The position numbers and the translations under genes are program-made. Below the pieces are notes generated by a model that did no database searches, was not told the DNA's origin, and was given only the letters and a program-made list of their open reading frames with translations. 64,000 bases of DNA from Euryodendron excelsum (Eukaryota; Streptophyta; Magnoliopsida; Ericales; Pentaphylacaceae), in NCBI GenBank assembly GCA_033060915.1, contig CM065394.1:36637501-36701500 (forward strand), read 5' to 3'. This document shows positions 25,900 to 37,001 of the stretch, one piece after another (the first letter of the stretch is position 1; each line of letters opens with the position of its first letter).

Positions 25900-26941
25900 T
25901 TTTTTATCGATGCATACAAAAGAAGACTAACCCTGTCGGCCTACATTTTAAGGAGTAAAAGTTTAAATGTGAACGTTTTAAAAAAAAAAACAAAAAGCAA
26001 AAAGATTAGTTGGTGGTCAACGATCAAACTTTTACATCTAAAAAATACATGATATTATACCGGCAAAATTGCCAGCATATTTCTAATAATGTTGAAAGTC
26101 TCGTGATTATTATTATAATCCAAAACCATAAGAAAAAGATTTACCTAACCACATGGTCAATGATGTCGAGGTGAAAAATAAAAATTATACAATGTCTAAT
26201 ACATACAATTGTGATGTGATATTGACGTTTATTAAACTCGCATTAAACCCGAAAAGCTTGGTAGGATTAACAATTATAAATTTTGGTAGTGATTAACAAA
26301 ACGACCGTCCTACCTACCTAAAACAATCCAGATGACTTAGGAACAGGTTACGGCAAAGGACGGATTAAACAATGGATTTTGGTTTGTCACCCATTTCAGC
26401 TAGGGTGCTAGATGGTTTAGGTTTGAACTGGGCCCATATTTCAGGATCACCGTTTTTTGAAATCATTTCAAATGTATATAGGGCTGCTTAAAATTCCTAA
26501 ATAGGTTTCTTAACCTCTCAAAATCAGCACCCTTTGGTTATGGTTTCTGTTTTGGTTTCATTTTCGTTTTGTTTTATGTTATCGAAAAAAAAAAGAATTT
26601 TGGAACATTGACGCACCATCGTTTCATATTATTATTTTTTATTTTTGTAGAAAACGGTTCAAAAAATTTAGAAATGATTTTGTTTCAATTTATAAAACTG
26701 GGATGTTTTATGAACTTTTTTTTTAAAAAAAAAACAAAGTTCTGGTACCAATGCGGTCTTAGCGACAACAATTTTAATAACTAGTATTTGAAATGCGATT
26801 TTGATAAATTTTTAAAAATAGAAAATATAAAAAGAACAAAAACCATAACCAAACAGAACTAAAGATTCATATTTTTTTTTATATTATTTTTCTTTGCTTT
26901 TTTTTTTTTCTATCAGGCTTTCTGAATAAGTTTTATATTAA
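25900..26941. other. intergenic DNA, no gene seen
   Basis: AT-rich sequence with homopolymer runs between the B55 gene and the gypsy element. Nothing recognisable. Confidence 0.5.
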
Positions 26942-26946
26942 ATAGG

Positions 26947-27526
26947 TGTCGGTGGGATTTTTAAAAAGGCCTGATTTAATGCGCGAATCAAATTGACGAG
27001 CACGAACTATCTGCAAAATAAGAAGATAATGAGAATGCGTTGACTCTCTTTGGGCCGGAGACACTCCGAAGATTAAGTTAGCAAACTTAATCATAATGAA
27101 TCGAATAAAATATTGAGAGCTAGAACTCAAGTGAACGTATGCTAACTTAATCACAATGAATCGAAAGTATTGAGAGGTAGAACTCAAATGAATGTACCTT
27201 GCCTTTTTAGTGCATAAGGTACTTATAGGTTTCAGAATGTTATACTCCCTTTGAGAATTAGAATCACTTTCCTCCTAAGAATCTCCCTTTTTGAGTTGAT
27301 TTAATGTATTGGACTTATTCTTTATTTGTCTTAATTCATTTAATAATATGATTTGTATTATGGACCTATTAGTGCTTATAATTTTTGGATTATAATTCTT
27401 GGGCTAGCTCTTTTGGGTCCTAACCTCTGATTGGTACGAGCTCGGCCTGCTAGGTCGGCAACTTTGAGCCGATCTCTTTGGGCTGATCATGTCTCTGTCT
27501 TGGGCTTGGCTCCCACTGAGACCACA
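26947..27526 (-). repeat. 3' LTR of the gypsy element (580 bp)
   Basis: Plus-strand ends TGTCGGTGGGA...GAGACCACA. It matches the right LTR along its length. It is 62 bp longer because the AACTTAATCA(T/C)AATGAATCGA...AGAACTCAA segment (about 27076-27195) is tandemly duplicated only in this copy. Confidence 0.93.
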
Positions 27527-27541
27527 ATTACCCCCCAGCCC
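27527..27541 (-). promoter_or_regulatory. polypurine tract of the gypsy element
   Basis: On the minus strand GGGCTGGGGGGTAAT directly precedes the TGTGGTC start of the 3' LTR. This is the expected place for plus-strand priming. Confidence 0.75.
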
Positions 27542-27760
27542 TTGCGTCTTATTTGGATTGATTGGGAGACAAGGGTTGAGATTTACAATTATGACTTGTC
27601 CTTTGAACTTCTGCCGTTTCGAGGGTTTATGCACCACGTGGCAGCTCTGCACTAGTCGTGCGACTGTAGGTTTGTGATGTATTAACTGCCGAGGTGACAG
27701 TTGGGCAGGGCGATTCGACTATTGCCGTCTCTCGACCTCTGAACCAGCGGCAAAGTTCGA

Positions 27761-27770
27761 CTATAAAAGG
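27761..27770 (+). promoter_or_regulatory. TATA box of the antisense transcription unit
   Basis: CTATAAAAGG on the plus strand, opposite to the element's own direction. It lies about 150 bp upstream of the ATG of the antisense ORF (27912), with a pyrimidine-rich start region between them. It is a good consensus match, but promoter activity is inferred. Confidence 0.6.
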
Positions 27771-27911
27771 GTACATCCTTGCCCTTTACTATTCTGGCTT
27801 GGCTTTGATATTTTGGGTTTGAGAAAGAGTAATCTTCCCCCTACCATTGTAAGTTCCTCTAACCTTGCTCTTTTTTTTTTTCTAGTCTTTTCTTTTCGTG
27901 GTCGTCCCTTA

Positions 27912-30239
27912 ATGACGGCTTGCTTTAGGAAGCTTGTGGATAGTCCATTAGCCATCGCTACCTTTAAGACTAGGTATGGGATCGTTGACCAAGTCGACCT
28001 TGAGTTGGTTGCCCCCGGTGACCATAGGATGGAAGAGTTCGAGAAATGGATGCCCTTCCCTGTGATCACCATTATAAGGGCGGCGTTAGGTTTCCCTTAC
28101 ACCCTTTTTTAAAAAAATTTCTCCATCACCACAATGTGTCTCTGTCCCAAGTACACCCAAATATTTATAGGTTTTTCATGGAGATACTAGAGTTGAACTG
28201 AATCCTAGGTGTTAACCTAGGCCTTGCAGAACTTGACTTCTGCTATACTATGTGTAAGGTCGGGGGTGGTAGTTGAAAAGTTTACCTTAGGGCAACCGAT
28301 AAGAGTAGAAAAATAGTGAAATGCCTCCCATCTTCAGGTAAGGGTGTAGATGATGTCATAGTCTAGGTTTATAGCTCCTGGGAATTTGGCAATCTTCCAA
28401 CTGACCAAATGTTGTCAGTACGATGCCGTAAAACCCCAGAGAATTAGGTTTGTGTTGACCTCTCTTTTTGTGCATATTGATTTGTAAATTTCTAATATGC
28501 TTCGTTTTGATTTTTTTAGAATTTGGTAAGAAGAGCACAAAGAAGGCGAAGTGGGGAGTCAACTTAAGCGATTTGCACAAGGTTTTGAACTACCGGGGTC
28601 GTGGTCAGCTTCGCGATATCGCAAGGACCCCCATATTTTGCTCAACTACCCACTCCAAGTTTCGTCCTTCACAAACGCATCTAAGATTCCTCTAGGCGTC
28701 CTTGCCCAACTACTAGAAAAGGGTGCAGCTGGTGACTTTGCTGAAATTCCCGTCGGGATCATGATCGAACGAGTACTTCTTAACGATCAAGTAACTATTG
28801 CCAATCCGCCCACTGATGCACTATCGCCAGTTGAGGGTGTGGAGACTAGAGTTGTTGAAGTCGTCGTCTCAGTGACGTCAAGGGTTTCCTTTCCAAGCTG
28901 GGCGTCATTTGAGTTGCCCACAATTCTTGCTAACGAAACTGTCGATACTTTTGGTGGTGAGAGTAATCCGGTCTATGATATTTCCTCTAAGCGGTTAAGT
29001 TCTTCTGATTTGGCATCCACATCAATTCCATACACAGTGTCTAATCGCTAAGTTGCAGCCAAGATTGGGATAAAATGGAAACTTGCCTTCCTTTCGTCTT
29101 CGAACTCTAATTCTTCTGACGAGATGAACCTAAAGGAGTTGATGATCAAGAAGGCCATAAGAAGTCGGGAAAGCCGGAGGTCGGTGTTGGAATGTCTATA
29201 CCCCCTCATCCTGCTATTATGGAGGTCAGATCCCCTGAACATGAGAAGAAGAAAATGGGGACGAGGTTGTCAAAAAAGAAGTCTGTAGTAAAGGATATTG
29301 TTGTTATGCCGGTCGAGAAGAAATCAAGGGCCACGTCGACGGATCCCACTCTAGGTACCAGTGCTTCTACTAATGATGTCGATTGTGTAGTCATTCATCC
29401 CGACATCAGTGGCCGTTGCATGCTGATGCATGACTCTATGATCAACTCGACTGAAGTTACAATGGGGGTGGTCCAAAGTGCTCTCCAGAAAGTCGACTTT
29501 GATATGCTGGGGACAAGCAATGACCTGTTGATCTTTCTAAGGGCCTTTCATGACTCCTTTTTGGTAAATTTCTCCGCTTTCAATCCTTTTTGTTATGTTA
29601 GTTTTGTATTCGTTTTAAAGGTTATTTTTATTTCTAGGGCTCACTCAATGCTCTGAAGACCATGCGCCATTTATTGGTTTTATCCATTGAAGCCTCCGAA
29701 GTTGCCAAGAAGCATATTAAATTGTGCGATGAGCGCAAAATACTTATAAAGGAGCACTCCAATTTCAAGGAGGAGTGGATAGAAATGAAGAAGGCCGAAC
29801 TTCGGGCAAAAAAAGAGACTGAAAAGGCAAAGATTTCTTTAAATTAGGTCACCACCGATCTGGACAAGAAGAGCGCTGACTTCTCAAAGCTGGCAGCAAA
29901 CATGTCGTGCTCTTAGTGGATCTATACAAGGTGAAGGCCGAGGTCGAAGGACTCCAAGCCAATCTTGCCAAGGCTAAGGTTAAGGCTAAGGTGAGCTGCT
30001 TAAGGCTAAGGACTCCTAATTATATGGAGATAGTAGTGGAGAGTGATTCTGAAGGTCCATCCGCAACTACAGGAGCCATTGAAATTTCATTAGAGGCGAC
30101 TAACATCTATGAGGTGTTGAGGACTCAAACGATTGTGGTTGTTGTCGAAGGTAGGTCACTTGTTGTTCCACCACCTGAGTCTGCTATTAACGAGTCGGCC
30201 GATCTTGCTGCAAAAGCTACTGTAGATGTTGTACCTTAG
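27912..30239 (+). pseudogene. antisense ORF of a Tat-type retrotransposon, decayed
   Basis: Plus-strand coding pieces run opposite to gag-pol: 27912-28112, 28519-29051 (two frames), 29192-29656, 29662-29847 and 29907-30239. The first, beginning MTACFRKLVDSPLAIATFK, contains TRYGIVDQVDLELVAPGD, similar to the start of the 'putative gypsy type transposon' (Transposase_28) domain proteins known as the antisense ORF of Tat elements. The last pieces are Lys/Glu-rich and look coiled-coil, as in that family. GT/AG-like joints (for example GTAAGT near 27850) suggest introns. Stops and frame changes break it, so it is probably non-functional. The function of the family is unknown. Confidence 0.6.
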
Positions 30240-30451
30240 TTTTAGGGCCTTTTCTATTTTTGCTTGTTACTGAAATATCTGTATCTTCCTTTTGTTCTTT
30301 TTAATGAAAGAAAGTCATTTATGCCATTACGATTTTGTTCATCTTTTGAATGACTCCAGATTTTATTGTTTTATTTGATTTTGGCCTTGATGTTTTTGCT
30401 TCCTTCATTTTAGTAAAACCAGATTGCTAACCTTTGGTTTTTCTTTTGTTT

Positions 30452-30890
30452 GGCCTTCATTGGCCAGCCTGCCCAATTTGGGTGGGATCAAGTTTTTACA
30501 CTTGATTTTTTTTATAAGGCCTTCATTGGTCAACCTGCTCAACTTGGGTTGGATTAAGTTTTTCCACTTGGTTTTTTTGATAAGGCCTTCATTGGCCGAC
30601 CTACCCAACTTGGACAAGACCAAGCTTTTACACTTGGTTTTTTTTATAAGGCCTTTATTGGCCGACCTGCCCAATTTGGACATGACTAAGTTTTTATACT
30701 TAGTTTTTTGGCCTTCATTGGCCGACCTGTCCAACTTGGATATGACCAAACTTTTACACTTGATTTTTTGACCTTCATTAGCCGACTTGCCCAACTTAGA
30801 CAATACCAAGCTTTTACACTTTATTTTTTGGCCTTCATTGGTTGACCTGTCCAACTTGGGCAGGACTAGGCTTTTACCCATGGTTTTTTC
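30452..30890. repeat. tandem array, seven 60/66-bp units
   Basis: Three units of 66 bp are followed by four of 60 bp, each starting GGCCTTCATTGGCCGACC or close and ending ACTTGGTTTTTT. Because all units are multiples of three, long frames stay open on both strands. The repeated peptide on the minus strand is KCKSLVLSKLGRSANEG-like. Arrays of this kind in the 3' part are known in Ogre/Tat elements. Confidence 0.92.
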
Positions 30891-31133
30891 TTGTCATCCT
30901 TAGTTCTTTACTTTTAGCATGATTTTGAACATCAGAGTCACTGAGTAATCATTAATTCATTGATCATGCATAACTTATGAAAATAAAGAAAAACATCGCA
31001 GTCAAATTTCTACTGATAAAATTTCTTAAGATTGTTCGCATTTTATGGTTGGGGGTAGTTGGTGCCGTTTTTCAATAGTTTTTAGTCAGTATGCCTCCAT
31101 GTCGACTTGGAATGCAACTCTGTATGGACCTTC

Positions 31134-31391
31134 CTAGTTCAGACCGAGCTTACTATCTGTTGGATTCTTTGTTGCCCTCAATACCTTTCTCAATACTATG
31201 TCTCTAGGGACGAAAGTTCTTAGCTGAACCCACTTGTTGTAGGATCGACTAAGTTGTTGATGATAACCAGTGAGTTTAAGTAGGGCTGTCTCTTTCTTTT
31301 CCTCAATGAGGTCCAGATCGTTTACCAAAGTCTGATCAGTAAATTCGGTATCAAACGCTGCCGATCTAATTATTGAGAGTCCGACCTCCAA
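31134..31391 (-). pseudogene. gypsy integrase C-terminal region, remnant
   Basis: Encodes DLIEEKKETALLKLTGYHQ followed by a KWVQLRTFVPRDIVLRKV-like stretch, the end of Tat/Athila-type integrases before the 3' non-coding part. Separated from the catalytic core (31718-31981) by frame breaks. Confidence 0.75.
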
Positions 31392-31717
31392 GGGTGTAAC
31401 TGTTTCAACCCCATACGCTATTCAGAAGGGAAGAGATTTCACCAGTAGACCTTCTTGAAGTGGTTCTATAGGACCATAGGACACTAGACAGCTCCTCTAC
31501 CCATCTTTCCTTAGCTTTTTTAACTTTTTCTTAACTCTGTTCAACATTATTTTGTTTGATATTTTGCTTATTTGTTGTATTGTGGATAGGTTGGTGTCGA
31601 ATAATAATTCATGATCCCAAGTTCATCGCAGAATCCTCTGAACATATTTTCGTTGAACTAGGTGCCGTTATCTAAGACCAGTGCACGTGGTATGCTAAAC
31701 CCTGTAATTATGTTCCT

Positions 31718-31981
31718 TTAAGCAAATCTTTTAACATCGATCTCCCTGATTGTTGATAAGGGCTTTGCTTCCACCCACTTCGTGAAGTAGTCTGTCATGA
31801 CGATGATGAACAGTTTGTTTTCTGAAACTCGGGGTAGAGTGTCGACTATGTCTAATCCCCATTGGGTAAAAGGCCATGGGCTAGTAATAGTTGTGAGGTT
31901 CTTAGCTGGTTGGTGGATTAATGGTAAGAACTTCTGGCACTTCTCATACTTTAATACATATTGAGCTACATCTTTTTGCAT
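31718..31981 (-). pseudogene. gypsy integrase core, remnant
   Basis: Contains the CXXC half of the zinc finger (YEKCQKF) and the start of the catalytic core (WGLDIVDTLP, IIVMTDYFTKWVEA), with the first Asp of the D,D-35-E triad. The frame is lost after about residue 87, so the enzyme is dead. Confidence 0.85.
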
Positions 31982-32079
31982 ATAGGATCACCAATAGCCT
32001 TGTGAGATTGCTCAGTGGGCGAGCAACCTTCCTTCGACATGACTTCCACTGATCCTTTCATGGATTTCGAACAAATACC

Positions 32080-32502
32080 CTACACTTTATCTGGATGAAC
32101 GCAATGTAAATAGGGTACTGTAAAAGATCTTCTGTATAGCTCTTTGTTGGGCGACAACCAGTACTTTAAGGATTTATGTTTTATTCTCATGGCTTCGTTA
32201 TTGTCCTCGGGTAATTCATCTTTGTCGAGGTATGCAATGATTGAATCCATCCAAGACGACGTCAGCTCTTCTATGGCTAGTACTTGCTCATCTTTTTGAA
32301 AGATGTTGGGGCTAGCCCAGGTCTCAATATGGATTATTCTTTTTGAGCCCGACTTCAATTTTGCTGCGAGTGTTGCTAGGGCATCAACGTGTGTGTTACT
32401 GTTATAACTTATTTGATGTAACTTGTATTTGTATTCTGATTTATTATTTGAGGGGGTAAACTCCAGTTTAATAGCTTGTTCAGTTGCCATAGCATCTGGC
32501 AT
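32080..32502 (-). pseudogene. gypsy RNase H end and integrase N-terminus, remnant
   Basis: LEFTPSNNKSEY and NTHVDALATLAAK match the end of the Tat RNase H domain, with the part between them shortened compared with the family. YWLSPNKELYRRSFTVPYL then matches the start of integrase. Confidence 0.8.
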
Positions 32503-33090
32503 GATCAGGACTATGCCTAACCCTGCCGCCTATCATTGGATGCTCCATCTATGAAGAGCTTCTAGTGATCAGTAGTCTTCCATAGCATTAAGGTGGGATT
32601 GTTCTTTGGTAGCTCATCAGTAGTCGTTGGATTGGCTTATTATGACAATTCAACAGAAAATTCAGCAATAAAATTAGCAAGTACCTGACCTTTTATCACC
32701 GATCTAGGTTGATACTTGATGTCAAACTCGCCTAACTCCACCGCCTATTTCATTATTCTACCAGAAAAATCAACTTTTCGAAGGAGTGGTTTCAATCGGT
32801 GATCCGCGAGGACAGTGATAATGGGCTATAAAGTAATGCACCAGCTTTAGTGAGGCTATCATTAATGTGAGAGCCAATTTTTCTAGTGGTAGATATCTGA
32901 TTTCTACCCTCAGGAGAGTCTTGCTGACATAACAAACTGGCTTCTGTTGTATGTTCTACTGTAGAAGCAAAAACGCTTATAGCATGCTCAGAAACACCCA
33001 GGTATAGATAGAGCTCTTCATTCTTGGATGGAGTAGAAAGTAGTTGAGAGACTGGGTCAGATAATTCTTTTAATCGGCAAGGGCTTGATC

Positions 33091-35311
33091 TGTCATGCTC
33101 CGTAACTCGGCCTATGTAGATTTAGGGTACATGACTGGCCAGTAGTAAGGCTACCTAAAACTGCATTACATAAACCGGTTGAAGACCTGTGCATAATCAT
33201 TTAAAATAATGCATAATTACAAAAGTAGGATTTTTATAGTTTAAACATAACTTTGTGTTATACATGGCAGAGCTGTGTCTAATTCAAAACATAAACGTAC
33301 ACATGGGCCTACTCGAGGCCGCCACTGTTATATCATTCATAATATTACAAAATATTAGGGTCCAATCCAAATACACATAACATAATATAGGCTCGTGGGC
33401 CGTAGCTCAAAATCCACATATGGCCTTCTCCTAGGTCCTCCCGGATTGTCTACCTGAAAATAGTTGAGAAAACATAAGCTAATGCTTAGTGAATAACAAC
33501 GATGCATAAGCATGAAAATACTATAGACTAACGTTTATCTCTAACTTATAAAATAATGGATATACATTTATGCATATAGAACATGAACTTTAAAATGTGA
33601 AAGCATAGACTTAAAATGATAGGTAGTATGAGCATCATATTGAAACATTCTATCGTTTCAAAACATGGTATTGTGAAAGAGAGATGCGACATATATTTGT
33701 TCATGATAAATCATATAATTTGTCATAAGCATTTGAACATATCTTGGTTATTGTTCTAAAAGCATAAGTATGCTACAACTCGACATATGAGCTAGGCTCT
33801 ATAGTAATTCTTAAGTCACGTAAAGACTTTTTAGGGCAAGGGATGTCTCCCAACATGTCGATAGTTTATTTCACGTCCTCTATCGTAGGACTATAGAGCG
33901 ATTTTAAGGTCTTGCCACGAAAAGACCTTGAGTTGGCACCATACATTGAAAACCTTGCATCTTTTTTCATTTAAACATTATAGCCCATGGGTTTTGATTC
34001 ATAACATAAATATAACTTGCATGCATTTAAAAGTATAACATTTATAATTAAACATAAATATTAATGCATTGAAAATATATGAAAAACATTGCATGAAATG
34101 GAGTTGAACTTAAAATATTTGAAAAGTAATAGGGTTTTACTTATGGCATAACATTACTCACCTCTATCTTTGAGGATTGGTGCTAAACAAAGGTGTTCCT
34201 ACACATAGAATACATATAAACATCAAACACAAGACTCCGATGTAATGCAAGAACATAAAAATTTAGATTTAAAACATTGATCCCTCAACACCGGTTCATT
34301 CAATGCATCTTATTCGCATCAAAATAATGAGACTAAATTCTATGTCAATTTTATTTGAAAATAGGTTTAAAGATCTTTAATTTGATAGGTTATGAATCAA
34401 AAATACATTTCGGATAAAAAAGTTATGTCCCATGAAAAATGGACTAAAATTTTAAAAAATAATGTTGCTAGCAGAAATTTTGGAGCAAATTTAAAATTCA
34501 ATATCTCACAATCTATAAGGAATTAAAGTACAAACTTTATATGGATAAAAAGGTCTATAAGTCTACTTTCCAATGTTTTAAATGGTGTATCAATATGAAT
34601 TTTCTAGAGCAAGTTATGTCTGTTTCATTAAACAGTGTTGAGGTTGGCCAGTGACCAGCGCCATAAGGTGCGCTAGGGCGGGCACTAGCACGCTAGGCCT
34701 ACGACTGGTGTGAAGAAAATGAGTTTTTCTCAACTAAAGTTCAATCAAACCTCTCTCAAACTCTACCAATGCTTATAGGGTTCAAAGATTGACCTAAGAA
34801 GATTACAATATCTCAAAATGGGACAAAATAAACAAGCCAATCAAAGAGATCTTCAAACTCAACATGCACAAATTTAGGAGTTTTCAATCCCAACTTCCAA
34901 TCTATCTATGAAAGTTTACAAACTCTCAAAATCTAACTAAATGGAACTGAAAGGAGTCACCCAACACAACTACAATACATATACACACAAGCATACATAA
35001 TGTTTAAAGTTCATACCTTTTTCTCTCAAGCATTACAAGCTCCAACAATGGCTTCTAAGCTTGTGTTAAGCTCTTCAACCTCTTTTCTACTTCTTCTTCT
35101 TCTTCTTCTCTTCTATGGCAGGAGTGTGTGTGTATTACAGGTGTGTGTAATTAGGAGATACACATGAGAATTAATTCCATGTGTCTCACATTAGGAGCAT
35201 ATGTTACAACATACATTACCATAGGTCATCTTAACCCAAAGACACATTAGAATAATATAGAATTCAGGAAAATTCACATTAATTCGGATAATAAAGGTTT
35301 GGGATATTACA
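33091..35311 (-). mobile_element. nested solo LTR, 2.2 kb
   Basis: Inserted in the RT/RNase H junction of the gypsy element. It is flanked by a perfect 5-bp duplication TGATC (33086-33090 and 35312-35316). In minus sense it starts TGTAATATCCCAAACC and ends GGAGCATGACA, with TG/CA ends. The size and the TGTAATATCCC start resemble long LTRs of Tekay/Del-type chromoviruses. It has no internal coding region, so it is an LTR-LTR recombination product. A (CTT)n run is at about 35090. Confidence 0.88.
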
Positions 35312-35316
35312 TGATC

Positions 35317-36128
35317 ACACTCTGATCCCCAGTTTAACTGTTCTTGTTTCTCCAAGAGTTGGAAGAATGGTCAGCATTTATCTAAAGATCGATTGATGAA
35401 CCTGTTTAGAGCCGCTGCCATCCCAGTTGACTTCTGAACTTCTTTAACATTTTTCAGGGCCTGGATGTTCTTAATTGCACTGATTTGTTGTGGGTCTGCT
35501 TCAATTCTTTGGTACATAACTAAGAATCCTAAGAATTTTTCCGAGCTCACCCTGAACACGCATTTAAAGGCATTAAGCCTCATCTTGTACTTCTTTAGGA
35601 TATCAAACACTCCTTTTAAGTTTCCAAGGTGAAGCTTGCCGACCTTGCTTTTGACCACCATATCATCAAAGTATACTTCAACTGTATTGCAGATGTGCTC
35701 TTTGAACATTTTGGTGATCAATCTTTGGTAGGTAGCATTAGCGTTCTTTAGCCCAAAAGGCAAGACTTTATAATAGAAAGTACCCCTCGGGGTGATAAAA
35801 GAGGTCTTCTCTTGGTCATCGTCATGGAGTGGTATTTGATGATACCTACAATAAGCATCAAGGAAGCTCATTTTTTCATATCCAGCTGTTGCATCAACAA
35901 GCTGCTCAATCTTTGGAAGAGGGAAAGGGCCTTGGGGCATTCCTTGTTTAGGTCGATGAAGTCCACACATACTCTCGATTTGCCGTTCTTTTTTTTCACC
36001 ATAATTATGTTGGACAGCCAACGTGGGTAGAAGAGTTCTCTAATTGCCCTTGCTTTAAGGAGCCTTTCGATTTCCTCAATTACCGCATTCAAATGATGTG
36101 TAACTTCCTTCTTTCCTTTCTGAATCAT
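35317..36128 (-). pseudogene. gypsy reverse transcriptase, remnant
   Basis: Two overlapping frames carry the RT domain: RWLSNIIMVKKKNGKSRVCV then, after a frameshift near 35900, FLDAYCRYHQIPLHDDDQEK, PFGLKNANATYQRL and VYFDDMVVKSK (catalytic YFDD box). A TGA interrupts the frame just after RFINRSLDKC. The RNase H start lies at the edge of the nested LTR. Confidence 0.92.
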
Positions 36129-36734
36129 AGGTCAGCATTGTGGATAAACGCTGAGTCTATGGCAGGCTACCTCTAGGTCAATTATCAGTATATCATAAGG
36201 GGTCTAAGAGAAGATTTCGATATAGCGCGTCAGCAGTTCAATCAGTCATTTTTCTTCATTTTTGGACAGGGATGTGCCGATCACAAAGTACTTTTCCTTG
36301 TCATACCGATCTATCTCTACCCTTTTTAGGTCTTCTACTGCCTTCTTCTTAAGTGTTTGTCCAACATCGTCAATAGTGGATGTGTCCTTGTGCAGCTCCA
36401 TTATCTGAACCTTGCTCACTTTTTCTTTGGTGGCACAAACTGCTAGAAAACACTACTTCACTGCCACCTGATCTCCTCTGATCTCCCTGACTCTTTTAAG
36501 GCTTGGGAAGCGAATGAGTTGGTGGTAGGTGGATAGTATAGCTTTCATAAGGTGCAACCATGTCTGACCTATGATTGCATTGTAGGGGAAAAACACGTCA
36601 ATAACTAAGGACTCTGTTTGAAGTGTAATTCCTCCTGCGGCCACAGGTATTGTGACCTTTTCCAGCGGCTATAGAGGGTTTGAACTAAAGCCGATTAGGG
36701 GGTTAAGAGATGGCTATAAGTCAAAATCTTTTAA

Positions 36735-36947
36735 CTATAATTTCTTGAAGAGGTCATAATACATGACCTCAGAGCTTCCTCGATCGATTAGAATTCTTTT
36801 AACGTCGCAATCCCCTAATCGCAATGTCAGCACTAGTGCATCATTGTGAAACATTTGAACTCCTACTAAATAGTCATAAGTGAAAGTTATAGCCTCAGTA
36901 CCGCTGCCAACCTTGTCCTTCTTGGCCAAAGGCTCAATTTGTATCAC
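36735..36947 (-). pseudogene. gypsy protease, remnant
   Basis: RILIDRGSSEVMYYDLFKKL occupies the aspartic protease active-site region. Tat elements usually have D-G-G-S-S here; this copy has DRGSS. The segment at 36453-36644 continues the protease C-terminus (VFFPYNAIIGQTWL). Confidence 0.8.
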
Positions 36948-37001
36948 TTATCTCAAGTGTGCTACTTTCTAGATCTCTGTACGTTACTTGTATAGATCTA
37001 C

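Noticed and set aside
30405..30881. 158-codon minus-strand repeat protein
   Set aside because: Not called as a gene: it is the translation of the 60/66-bp tandem array in the non-coding 3' part of the gypsy element. Reported as a repeat and a finding.
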